Below, in pieces: positions 1-5,376 of a DNA stretch of 5,376 bases (within the stretch, counting starts at the first letter, position 1; each line of letters opens with the position of its first letter). The notes below the pieces were generated by a model. That model did not search any database and was not told the DNA's origin. It saw only the letters and a list, made by a program, of their open reading frames with translations. A program made the translations under genes and the position numbers. The DNA lies in contig CALDPL010000367.1 of assembly GCA_937911965.1 (NCBI GenBank), positions 1 through 5,376 of the forward strand, read 5' to 3'. Origin of the DNA: an uncultured Allomuricauda sp. Its GTDB lineage: Bacteria; Bacteroidota; Bacteroidia; Flavobacteriales; Flavobacteriaceae.

Positions 1-288
1 ATCAATGGGCCTGATCCGTCCAAGGGGGAGGTTTTCAATAATCAACCATTGGTCGAACCCATCCCGGTCCCCGAATACCTCCACTCCTTTTCCATAGAGT
101 TGCTTGATTTCAAGGATATGTTCGGACTGTTGTGATTTAAAGGAACTGTTTTTCTCCTTGTCGTCGTTCTTTTTCCTTGGGCTTTGCCTCTCTATGCTTT
201 GCTTTGATTTAGAATCTGATTTATGGTTCATAGGGAAAGGGTTTAGGGCAAAGTTAACAAACGTCTTTTTTTTAAGACCTGTTTCCAT
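1..288 (-). CDS. Putative Xre/MbcA/ParS-type antitoxin with DUF2384-like toxin-binding domain (partial, C-terminus beyond left edge)
   Basis: Reading leftward from the ATG at 286-288 gives 96 open codons to the window edge, with no stop. Residues 1-56 are polar and very rich in Lys, Ser, Asp and Gln, and probably disordered. From about residue 57 the sequence becomes domain-like: a helix (EHILEIKQLYGKGVEVFG), then DRDGFDQWL and LPLGRIRPID. The order 'G-x-EVFG-(acidic)-F-x-x-WL ... N-x-x-LG-x-x-x-P-I-D' resembles the toxin-binding domain of MbcA/ParS/Xre antitoxins, which neutralise RES-domain toxins that degrade NAD+. The usual N-terminal helix-turn-helix is not visible and the N-terminal segment is short. 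An alternative start is Met20 (ATG at 229-231), because a TAnnTTTG element (249-256) precedes it. The gene is more AT-rich than the tra genes and is separated from traN by 175 bp, so it is probably a separate transcription unit. The family call comes from motif recognition only. That the frame is coding is fairly likely; the product is less certain. Confidence 0.62.
   Translation of the reverse strand, partial: METGLKKKTFVNFALNPFPMNHKSDSKSKQSIERQSPRKKNDDKEKNSSFKSQQSEHILEIKQLYGKGVEVFGDRDGFDQWLIIENLPLGRIRPID
249..256 (-). promoter_or_regulatory. TAnnTTTG (-7 type) element inside the antitoxin-like reading frame
   Basis: On the minus strand TAACTTTG matches the Bacteroidota -7 consensus TAnnTTTG exactly. 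It ends 17 bp before the internal ATG at 229-231. No TTTG/TTG -33 partner is found about 20 bp upstream, where CAGGT and an A-tract lie instead. It may be a chance match, or it may mark a shorter product that starts at Met20. Confidence 0.18.
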
Positions 289-338
289 AACTATAGAGAG
301 CTAATATTCCATTATGGGATTAACTCAAATTGTTTATT

Positions 339-356
339 GCATTATACAAATAATGC
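339..356. repeat. 7-bp perfect inverted repeat with 4-nt loop (possible operator)
   Basis: GCATTAT (339-345) and ATAATGC (350-356) are perfect reverse complements around the loop ACAA. The repeat overlaps the candidate -10 hexamer of the antitoxin-like gene, where an autoregulatory operator would be expected. It is AT-rich and has no following T-run on the minus strand, so it looks more like a DNA-binding site than an intrinsic terminator of the tra operon. No experimental or comparative support is available. Confidence 0.35.
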
Positions 357-369
357 TCATCATTGTTTA
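341..369 (-). promoter_or_regulatory. Candidate promoter for the antitoxin-like gene
   Basis: On the minus strand a TATAAT hexamer (341-346) lies 17 bp downstream of TAAACA (364-369), which matches four of six bases of a TTGACA-type -35 box. The elements sit about 53 bp upstream of the ATG at 288, in an AT-rich non-coding stretch after traN. This is only modest evidence. Bacteroidota housekeeping sigma factors usually prefer a TTTG / TAnnTTTG pair, and such a pair is not present here. A second TATAAT lies further upstream on the same strand, near 402-407. Confidence 0.25.
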
Positions 370-463
370 CCCGACTATACAAAAGGGGAAGGATTTAGGC
401 CATTATAAACTTTAGCGACAAAAGTATGGTCTCGATTTGCCACTATCCCAACAATCCATCAAG

Positions 464-1306
464 TCATTTGCTTCGACCTACCAATCCCCTACTCCCCCGT
501 TTTTCCAAAACCTCGACCCTTAACCTCTCCCCATCCCTTAGGGTAAACTTGGGAAGCACAAAAGCAAAGGAAGAGGACCGGCCCACACGGACCACGGAAG
601 GCATTTGATGTTTATAAAGTGGGAGCAATTCCAGTTTTTGGTACGAAGCACTTTTGCCCGGTTTCCCCTGCACCCGGTACAGGCTGACATCATCCACCTC
701 AAAATCGATTTTGGAACAGTTTTCAAGTTCCATCACCACATAGGTTTCCGTACCAAAATAGGCCGGTTCCCAAATACGAAGCCGCACGCCCCCTTTTCGC
801 ATGGTCTTGCCCTTGCCTTTGCGGCCCTTTCCCAAAAAATAGAGGCTCCCCTTTTCAAAATGCGATCGCTCCAATTCTGATGGAGCCTTGAAAGATTCTC
901 CCGTTTTCAACCTCAGGGAATCCAAGGGCTTCTCCCCAGGGAAGCGACCGATACGCTCCCCTTCCCCGATGAATCGATGCCCCTTTTTCAACACCTTCCT
1001 ATAGGCCAGGGCATAGGAATAGATCGACCCGTCCCGGGTCAACACCAAAAGGTTGCTGTCCCTTCCGGGATGCCCCTGCAATAGGCCCAACCTCATCCTC
1101 CCTTCCCCATCAAAACCAAAGCTAAAATCGGGGTGCCCTGTAATGGCCCGCTCGATCGGGGAGGGGAACAGCAGGGCGAGGTTATGGGTATCGTTCACAT
1201 AAAGGGTATCCCTTTGGGCCCATAGGGAAATATACCCACCAAAGAGAAACACTGACAGCCAAAAAATGCCTTTGAAGCCAAGGAACAAAGAATAAATTGA
1301 TTTCAT
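464..1306 (-). CDS. traN: Conjugative transposon protein TraN (DUF4138, VirB9-like)
   Basis: The protein of 280 aa is an outer component of the conjugative core complex in Bacteroidetes elements, thought to work like VirB9 in the periplasm and at the outer membrane with TraM. A signal peptide is clear: MKSIY, hydrophobic residues about 10-28, and a likely cut after SLWA30. The mature N-terminus carries family hallmarks: VNDTHNLALLFPSPIERAITG (about 37-57, split here for reference), then LGLLQG (73-78), SNLLVLT (84-90) and YSYALAYR (97-103). The C-terminal part is beta-rich, with KIDFEVDDVSLYRV (199-212) and SASYQKLELLPLY (219-231), as in DUF4138. A Lys/Arg/Gly-rich patch lies at 159-174. The frame stays open upstream to 1522, but that part overlaps traM and lacks a signal peptide. 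The ATG at 1304-1306, 10 bp after the traM stop, is therefore chosen. It is the last recognisable tra gene in the window. Confidence 0.93.
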   Translation of the reverse strand: MKSIYSLFLGFKGIFWLSVFLFGGYISLWAQRDTLYVNDTHNLALLFPSPIERAITGHPDFSFGFDGEGRMRLGLLQGHPGRDSNLLVLTRDGSIYSYALAYRKVLKKGHRFIGEGERIGRFPGEKPLDSLRLKTGESFKAPSELERSHFEKGSLYFLGKGRKGKGKTMRKGGVRLRIWEPAYFGTETYVVMELENCSKIDFEVDDVSLYRVQGKPGKSASYQKLELLPLYKHQMPSVVRVGRSSSFAFVLPKFTLRDGERLRVEVLEKRGSRGLVGRSK

Positions 1307-1316
1307 CGCACGTAAT

Positions 1317-2219
1317 TTAAGGTTTGAGCATAAGTTGATATTGATCCATAACAGTGACCCGGACCCTGCGGTTGGAGCGTCGGAACACCTGTTTGATGCC
1401 GCCCAATTGGGGCAGCCCCGATATATTGAGGTCCTGCACCGCATCGTCCAGAACTTCCCGTTCCGCCTCTTGGCGGTAGCTGTGTTCCACATAAATGCCC
1501 TCAAGGCCATCCGTTCGGTCAAAGGCCTTTAGGGAAACGGTGGATTCCCCAAGAAGATGAACCCTCACCAATACCCTATTGGCCTTGAAACTGACAAACC
1601 CATGGAGCAGGCTGTTTCGCCCAAAATAATGACCCTCCAGCTCCAAGTCCTCCAACAGCCGAAGTTCCAATCGTGCCCCGGCCCTCAAGGTCTGTTCCCC
1701 ATGGACCACCGCCAATATGGGCCACAGTACCGCTGTCACCTCCTTCCCTGATCCATGGGAGCCAAAGAATCCCCGGTGCGCCTTTTTCAGATCTACGGGT
1801 TCAGGATCCTTGAGCGAGGTCGTTCCAGCCGTTGTTTCAGGAAGCAGCGCAGCTTCCTTTGCGACTTCACGATATTCCCCTTTGCCATAATCGATCCGTC
1901 CCAGTCGATAGATGCTGTCCACAATGCGTTGCCGTTCCCTGATTTCCAGATCGGGATCGTAGCGGCCCAGGGAGTCGATATGCTGCGCTCCATAAAGGCT
2001 GGGCTTGGGGGTTTCCCGCTGCTCCTTGATCGCATCCACAGCCTCGATCTTGGTGGTGAATTCCACACTTCCCTCCCCCAACTCGGGAAGAACGGGCCGC
2101 ATGGGGTCCCCATTTGAATCCTCACTTTCCCCTCCCAGGGAAAGGGCATAGAGCACGATAAAGGCAATGATACACAACATCATCCCTATAAATGCAATCT
2201 TATTGCGTTCCGGTTTCAT
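1317..2219 (-). CDS. traM: Conjugative transposon protein TraM (VirB10-like)
   Basis: The 300 aa protein has the architecture of the VirB10-like TraM family: a short cytoplasmic N-terminus (MKPERNK), one transmembrane helix (about 9-28), a polar periplasmic linker (about 30-155) and a C-terminal beta domain (about 160-300). The C-terminal domain has recognisable family segments: VTAVLWPILAVVHGEQTL (161-178) with AGARLELRLLEDL (180-192), GFVSFKANRVLVRV (207-220), and FDRTDGLEGIYVEHSYRQEA (233-252). VirB10-type proteins link the inner-membrane ATPase platform to the outer-membrane channel. The gene begins 9 bp after the traK stop and ends 10 bp before traN, so it lies within one tight operon. 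It is clearly shorter than the Bacteroides CTnDOT-type TraM, mainly in the linker, but nothing suggests a frameshift. In CTnDOT-type loci traL precedes traM; here there is no room for it. Confidence 0.9.
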   Translation of the reverse strand: MKPERNKIAFIGMMLCIIAFIVLYALSLGGESEDSNGDPMRPVLPELGEGSVEFTTKIEAVDAIKEQRETPKPSLYGAQHIDSLGRYDPDLEIRERQRIVDSIYRLGRIDYGKGEYREVAKEAALLPETTAGTTSLKDPEPVDLKKAHRGFFGSHGSGKEVTAVLWPILAVVHGEQTLRAGARLELRLLEDLELEGHYFGRNSLLHGFVSFKANRVLVRVHLLGESTVSLKAFDRTDGLEGIYVEHSYRQEAEREVLDDAVQDLNISGLPQLGGIKQVFRRSNRRVRVTVMDQYQLMLKP

Positions 2220-2228
2220 GGGCTTGTT

Positions 2229-2843
2229 TTAGGGTTGGGCTTCAAGCTTTCGCAGGGATTGTTCAAAAAAATTGCCGATCAACAATCCATGGGGATTGTG
2301 GGGAAAACTCCGATCCACCCGGAACAACTCCCCTGAACTGATCAGTTCATAACGGTCCATGGCATTGCCCCTGTAGACCACAAAGACGGTCCTGGCCCGG
2401 AACTTATGGGGTTCCCGTTCCATCCGCAGTTCAATCTCCACCTGCAGCATTTCCTGCCTCAGGGAATATTGCAGCAAACGGTTATAGATCCCCTCCATCC
2501 GCTTTTGCCTGTAGATATTGTCCACCGAGGCATCCCCCAACCTTAGAGCCTTTTCCAGTTGGGTTCTATAATTCCCTCCCTCCAGCCCGTAAAAGAGCCT
2601 GTGGAATCGGTCGATATGAGCCAGGGCCTCCACCTGTCGGTTCTCCCTTTGGTCCACCAACTTCAAGGGAAGGACCGATCCGTCGACATGTACGGCAAAG
2701 GCCGAGTTCAACATTCGCTCTTGGTTGTGGTGCAGCATCCAAAGGGAAAGCCCGCTGCTGATGGTACTGAGGATGACCACAACCAGGACAATAAAACGGT
2801 TCAACCTCAAAATGTCGGTAATGTTTCGGTATGTATTTTTCAT
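2229..2843 (-). CDS. traK: Conjugative transposon protein TraK (VirB8-like)
   Basis: The 204 aa protein matches the Bacteroidetes TraK family in length and layout: a short cytoplasmic N-terminus (MKNTYRNITDILRLNRF), one transmembrane helix (about 17-37) and a periplasmic domain. Family-like segments are ENRQVEALAHIDRFHRLFYGL (67-87, a conserved HxxxFHxLFF-type helix), KALRLGDASV (98-107), EGIYNRLLQYSLRQE (117-131) and the C-terminal signature VDRSFPHNPHGLLIGNFF (176-193). TraK is regarded as the VirB8-like assembly factor that nucleates the inner-membrane part of the secretion channel. It starts 46 bp after the traJ stop, the largest gap inside the tra cluster. That gap holds no short gene and no convincing terminator. 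A longer overlapping frame starting at 2874 is a shadow and shows no family features. The protein is complete and of usual size. Confidence 0.94.
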   Translation of the reverse strand: MKNTYRNITDILRLNRFIVLVVVILSTISSGLSLWMLHHNQERMLNSAFAVHVDGSVLPLKLVDQRENRQVEALAHIDRFHRLFYGLEGGNYRTQLEKALRLGDASVDNIYRQKRMEGIYNRLLQYSLRQEMLQVEIELRMEREPHKFRARTVFVVYRGNAMDRYELISSGELFRVDRSFPHNPHGLLIGNFFEQSLRKLEAQP

Positions 2844-2889
2844 AGGATAAAGTTTTAGGGATCATGGACATCATGCCATTGAGAACTTC

Positions 2890-3708
2890 CTAGGCCCCAA
2901 AGAGCCTGATGGTAAAGGAGACCGCTCGCTTGTACAGTTTGAACTTCAACAGCACGATAAAACCGATAGCTGCCAATTCGATCAAAGGGGCAAAGAACTC
3001 ACTGCCGTAGTCTGTCCCAAGGAGGTTGGGCCAAAAGTTGGTGGTGATTTCCCCATAGAGCTCGTTGACAAAGACATTGACCAGGAAAAAGGCCGGGACG
3101 ATCATATAGACGGCCGCATAGATCTTGAAGAACCTATAGCCGAGTTCCCTGAATTTCTCAAAGACCGCCAAACCGATCACCAGGGGAAAAAAGGCTTGCA
3201 TGATCCCCAAGATAAAATAGCGTTCGGCCAGAAAGAGCGGATAGATCAATAGGTCCAGAATCCATAGGATCAGCCCTCCGGCCCAGGCCAGGGCACGCAG
3301 GCCCAAAAAAGGGGTGGCCAACCATTCGTACAACAGCCCCATGGCCTTGCCGGCCGCATCCAGAAACCCGGCCTCCGTCTCGACCTCCACCTCCTGCAGA
3401 CCCAAGGGCAAGAGCTCCGGGGCGGTACTTCTGTACTGCCCCTCTATGGCCACCAAGATCGAATCAAAGGCCGCCAGGACCTCTGTGGAGAACAATACCA
3501 CCAGGATAACGGCAAAGTTCTTGACCAGCTCCGCAGGGGTCAGGCCCCAACTCAGGCCTTCCCGCTCCACCCCCCCTTCATAATACTTTTTGATGAGGTT
3601 CAGCAAAAAGAAGAGTACGGCCAGGGCCTTCATTCCCCCCAGGGTATAGGTGGCAAAATCACTTTCCATGATGGTGCGGAAGACCGCATCGATATACTCA
3701 AGTCCCAT
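2890..3708 (-). CDS. traJ: Conjugative transposon protein TraJ (VirB6-like inner-membrane channel protein)
   Basis: The 272 aa protein is strongly hydrophobic with roughly six membrane segments (about 23-40, 62-82, 136-158, 160-182, 193-213 and 238-256). Loops are charged, and an acidic stretch EVEVETEAG lies at 106-114. This topology, together with its position between traI and traK, fits the VirB6/TrbL-like TraJ of Bacteroidetes conjugative elements, which forms the inner-membrane part of the DNA and protein translocation path. Residues 164-190 (YFILGIMQAFFPLVIGLAVF onward to KFRELG) resemble the conserved core of the family. The ATG at 3706-3708 is 3 bp after the traI stop, indicating translational coupling. 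It is shorter than the CTnDOT-type TraJ as I recall it. Assignment rests on topology and synteny more than on invariant residues, so the family is fairly sure but the exact role is inferred. Confidence 0.85.
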   Translation of the reverse strand: MGLEYIDAVFRTIMESDFATYTLGGMKALAVLFFLLNLIKKYYEGGVEREGLSWGLTPAELVKNFAVILVVLFSTEVLAAFDSILVAIEGQYRSTAPELLPLGLQEVEVETEAGFLDAAGKAMGLLYEWLATPFLGLRALAWAGGLILWILDLLIYPLFLAERYFILGIMQAFFPLVIGLAVFEKFRELGYRFFKIYAAVYMIVPAFFLVNVFVNELYGEITTNFWPNLLGTDYGSEFFAPLIELAAIGFIVLLKFKLYKRAVSFTIRLFGA

Positions 3709-3711
3709 AGC

Positions 3712-4377
3712 TCAATGATTGGTTGCCCGGTTTGATATCAGATCCTGCATCCGTCGGAACGAAATGGCCATATCATAGCGCCGTTTGCGAAGCCGTATGT
3801 CCTCCAACATCCTTTGGGATTCTTCCCGCTGACTTTCCAGGATGGCCAGGCGTTCGGCATCCCCCATATTGAGAAAATCACTGCTGAGCACCTGTTCCAT
3901 AAACTCCAATTGGCCCAGGGCATGTTCCATGATCGCATTGAAGGAATCCGTGATGGCCCGCACCTCCTCGGGATGAATGTAGGGGGAATTGATAATTTCC
4001 CTAAGATCGTCCCGAACCAGTTCCATCAGCTCCCCATTGTTGCGGGTAATCTCCCGTACCGCCTGGTACTGTCGAACCGCCCGGTTCACCTTTTCGATCT
4101 TTTCCCGCACGGCATTGAGCTCTTCCACCATCTTAAAGAGTTCCGCGGTCTGTTTCCCGGACTCGATAAGCTGTTTGGCCAGGCTGAGGAAGTTGGTGTT
4201 GTCATAGACCGGCAGTCCTTGGGCAAAAAGAGGGGCCTTGGAAGGGAAAAACACCAAAAGGAAGGTGAAGTAGGGTACTATTTTGGTCAAAAACCCTCCC
4301 AAGGTTGTGAACACCCCTTTTATGGGATTCCACCCAATCAGGGCAATCATGGCTTTAATTGATTTCACAGTTTTCAT
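3712..4377 (-). CDS. traI: Conjugative transposon protein TraI (DUF4141, VirB5-like position)
   Basis: The 221 aa protein has an N-terminal hydrophobic export segment (about 34-46) followed by a plausible signal-peptidase site at PLFA|QG (52/53). The mature start GLPVYDNTNFLSLAKQLIES (54-73) is the hallmark of DUF4141/TraI proteins. The rest is helical and charged, with probable coiled coil at about 65-130 and 175-200, as expected for a periplasmic or surface-exposed VirB5-like subunit. The ATG at 4375-4377 overlaps the traG stop in an ATGA arrangement, which supports this start over the in-frame ATG at 4425, whose extra 16 codons lie wholly inside traG. The 33-residue segment before the hydrophobic core is unusually long for a signal peptide, so Met10 is a possible alternative start. 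This TraI is not the relaxase called TraI on F-type plasmids; the names are unrelated. Confidence 0.9.
   Translation of the reverse strand: MKTVKSIKAMIALIGWNPIKGVFTTLGGFLTKIVPYFTFLLVFFPSKAPLFAQGLPVYDNTNFLSLAKQLIESGKQTAELFKMVEELNAVREKIEKVNRAVRQYQAVREITRNNGELMELVRDDLREIINSPYIHPEEVRAITDSFNAIMEHALGQLEFMEQVLSSDFLNMGDAERLAILESQREESQRMLEDIRLRKRRYDMAISFRRMQDLISNRATNH
4374..4377 (-). other. ATGA stop/start overlap coupling traG and traI
   Basis: On the minus strand the bases ATGA contain the traI start (4375-4377) and the traG stop (4374-4376). Such an overlap usually means translational coupling within a polycistronic message. It also leaves no space for a traH gene between traG and traI, unlike the CTnDOT order. 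Confidence 0.8.
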
Positions 4378-5376
4378 AGCTTGTTTTTTTCGTTCAAAAA
4401 TTCCTTTATGGCCCGTTCCATACAACCGTACTTCCCGTAAAGGGCCATGATCCTTTCGTGTTCCGCCCCTTCGGTCAGATAAGCCGCGTAGGCCTCCGGG
4501 GGGACTTCCAGGCGATAGACATTTCCCCTGGAACCGATCTTGATGAAAATCTCGGTGTATTTGCGTTCCCCCTTGAGGTCGTTGCGAATCGAACGCAGTT
4601 GATTTAGATCGTGCTCCCCCAGGTTGAGCCGTTCCTTTAGGGCCCCATAGCCCTTTTCGTTCCTCAGGCTATAGATGACCTGGGTATTTTCAAGGATGCT
4701 GGCCGAGGTGGCATTGCGGGGCAATTGGTTGATCGATTGAAGCACGATCCCAATGGCCCCGTTCTGTTTGCGGATGGCCTGATAATAAAATTCCACGCTC
4801 TCCAGTACATTGTCGAACTTCAACTGCTTGGCAAACTCGTCGAACAGGATGATGCCCCGCTCGGATCGGTTCCTCCAAATGCTGCGCTGAACGGCCGACT
4901 TGATCAATTTGAGCATCACAGAGAGCACTTCCCTATTGTCCCGAACTTCATCGAGTTCAAAAACAATCAGGCGTTTGTCCTCCAATCGGTGGGTCTGGTC
5001 CTCTCCCAACCTCAACAGAAAACTGTAGAGGCCGTCCCCCACATATTCCGATAGGATGTGCAAAAAATTGGTGAGGTTGAAATACTCAGGGTCTATTCCC
5101 AGGGATTCCATCAATTGGGTTTTCCGCTCCTGGACAAAGCCGTAAAAGCCCTCCAGGGAATGATTTCGATCCACCTGTGTATAATACAGCCTCAAGATTT
5201 TTTTCAGGGCCACTACTTCGGCCTTGGGAAGGGATTGTCCCGAAGCGTAGAGCTCCATTAAAAAAACAGAAAGTTCCTCCAGCCCCTCCGGTCCCATGGC
5301 TTGTCCTTCGGGAAGATAAAACGGATTGATTCCCAAATGTTGACCCTGTCGGTATTTGATGATCAGGTGTTCCCCG
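4374..5376 (-). CDS. traG: Conjugation ATPase TraG, VirB4 family (C-terminal 333 residues; N-terminus beyond right edge)
   Basis: The frame is open to the right edge (one base plus 333 codons), so only the C-terminal part of an ATPase of about 800 aa is present. VirB4-family ATPases sit on the cytoplasmic face of the inner membrane and power pilus assembly and substrate transfer. The Walker A motif is outside the window. Walker B is visible as RGIILFDEFAK (residues 173-183 of this fragment; catalytic Asp-Glu at 4836-4841). It is followed by a motif-C-like sensor GIVLQSINQLP (209-219, with Gln-Ser at 213-214) and the distal segments ENTQVIYSLRNEKGY (229-243) and RGNVYRLEVPPEAYA (283-297), typical of Bacteroidetes TraG. 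The TTG at 5334-5336 is not the start, because the frame continues upstream (HLIIKYRQGQH). The stop TGA overlaps the ATG of traI. This TraG is VirB4-like and not the VirD4-type coupling protein called TraG on other plasmids. Confidence 0.95.
   Translation of the reverse strand, partial: GEHLIIKYRQGQHLGINPFYLPEGQAMGPEGLEELSVFLMELYASGQSLPKAEVVALKKILRLYYTQVDRNHSLEGFYGFVQERKTQLMESLGIDPEYFNLTNFLHILSEYVGDGLYSFLLRLGEDQTHRLEDKRLIVFELDEVRDNREVLSVMLKLIKSAVQRSIWRNRSERGIILFDEFAKQLKFDNVLESVEFYYQAIRKQNGAIGIVLQSINQLPRNATSASILENTQVIYSLRNEKGYGALKERLNLGEHDLNQLRSIRNDLKGERKYTEIFIKIGSRGNVYRLEVPPEAYAAYLTEGAEHERIMALYGKYGCMERAIKEFLNEKNKL

Noticed and set aside
104..304. Plus-strand frame of 66 codons opposite the antitoxin-like gene
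   Set aside because: Its Phe/Leu/Ser-rich translation is what the antisense of Lys-rich codons produces; the minus-strand frame has recognisable domain sequence.
400..463. Intrinsic terminator after traN
   Set aside because: I looked for a GC-rich stem followed by a T-run on the minus strand and found none; only weak, AT-rich palindromes are present.
1307..1522. N-terminal extension of the traN frame up to 1522
   Set aside because: The extra 72 codons overlap the conserved C-terminal domain of traM and place the traN signal peptide internally; the ATG at 1306 gives a proper signal peptide.
2566..2874. Minus-strand frame of 102 codons overlapping traK
   Set aside because: It is in a different frame from traK, is Pro/Gly/Arg-rich without family features, and is a shadow of traK.
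2844..2889. Small gene or promoter between traJ and traK
   Set aside because: The 46 bp gap has no complete reading frame of its own and no recognisable promoter pair or hairpin.
3814..4362. Long plus-strand open frame of 182 codons opposite traI
   Set aside because: It lies wholly antisense to traI, whose family signature is clear, and its translation shows no domain or signal; the openness follows from the codon composition of the real gene.
4378..4425. Upstream ATG at 4425 as start of traI
   Set aside because: It would place 16 codons inside the traG coding region and precede an already long n-region; the ATGA overlap at 4374-4377 is the more usual arrangement.

Overview
This window is the distal part of a conjugative-transfer (type IV secretion) operon of the Bacteroidetes tra family (CTnDOT / Bacteroides conjugative transposon type). 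All supported genes lie on the minus strand, so the operon reads from right to left. The host is most likely a member of the Bacteroidota. The tra protein families point there, the genes lack purine-rich Shine-Dalgarno sequences, and the GC content of the tra genes (about 55-67% in the stretches I counted by hand) would suit one of the higher-GC Flavobacteriia. The host assignment below phylum level is inference; nothing in the window identifies a species.

Layout in transcription order: the C-terminal part of the VirB4-like ATPase TraG (entering from the right edge, stop at 4374); TraI (DUF4141, VirB5-like position, ATGA-coupled to traG); TraJ (VirB6-like polytopic membrane protein, 3 bp after traI); TraK (VirB8-like, after a 46 bp gap); TraM (VirB10-like, 9 bp after traK); and TraN (DUF4138, VirB9-like, 10 bp after traM). 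Together they encode the motor, the inner-membrane channel and the envelope-spanning core of a mating-pair-formation apparatus. No traH lies between traG and traI, and no traL lies between traK and traM, so this is a compact version of the locus.

Downstream of traN (289-463) is an AT-rich intergenic stretch of 175 bp with promoter-like and palindromic elements. It is followed by the 5' part of a small gene (1-288, running off the left edge). Its lysine-rich N-terminus leads into what looks like the start of a MbcA/ParS/Xre antitoxin toxin-binding domain (DUF2384). If that is right, a RES-type toxin gene would be expected just beyond the left edge, making this a toxin-antitoxin cargo or stability module beside the tra operon. 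No tRNA, rRNA, CRISPR array, insertion sequence or attachment site was seen. The tra genes look intact, apart from traG, which is cut only by the window edge.
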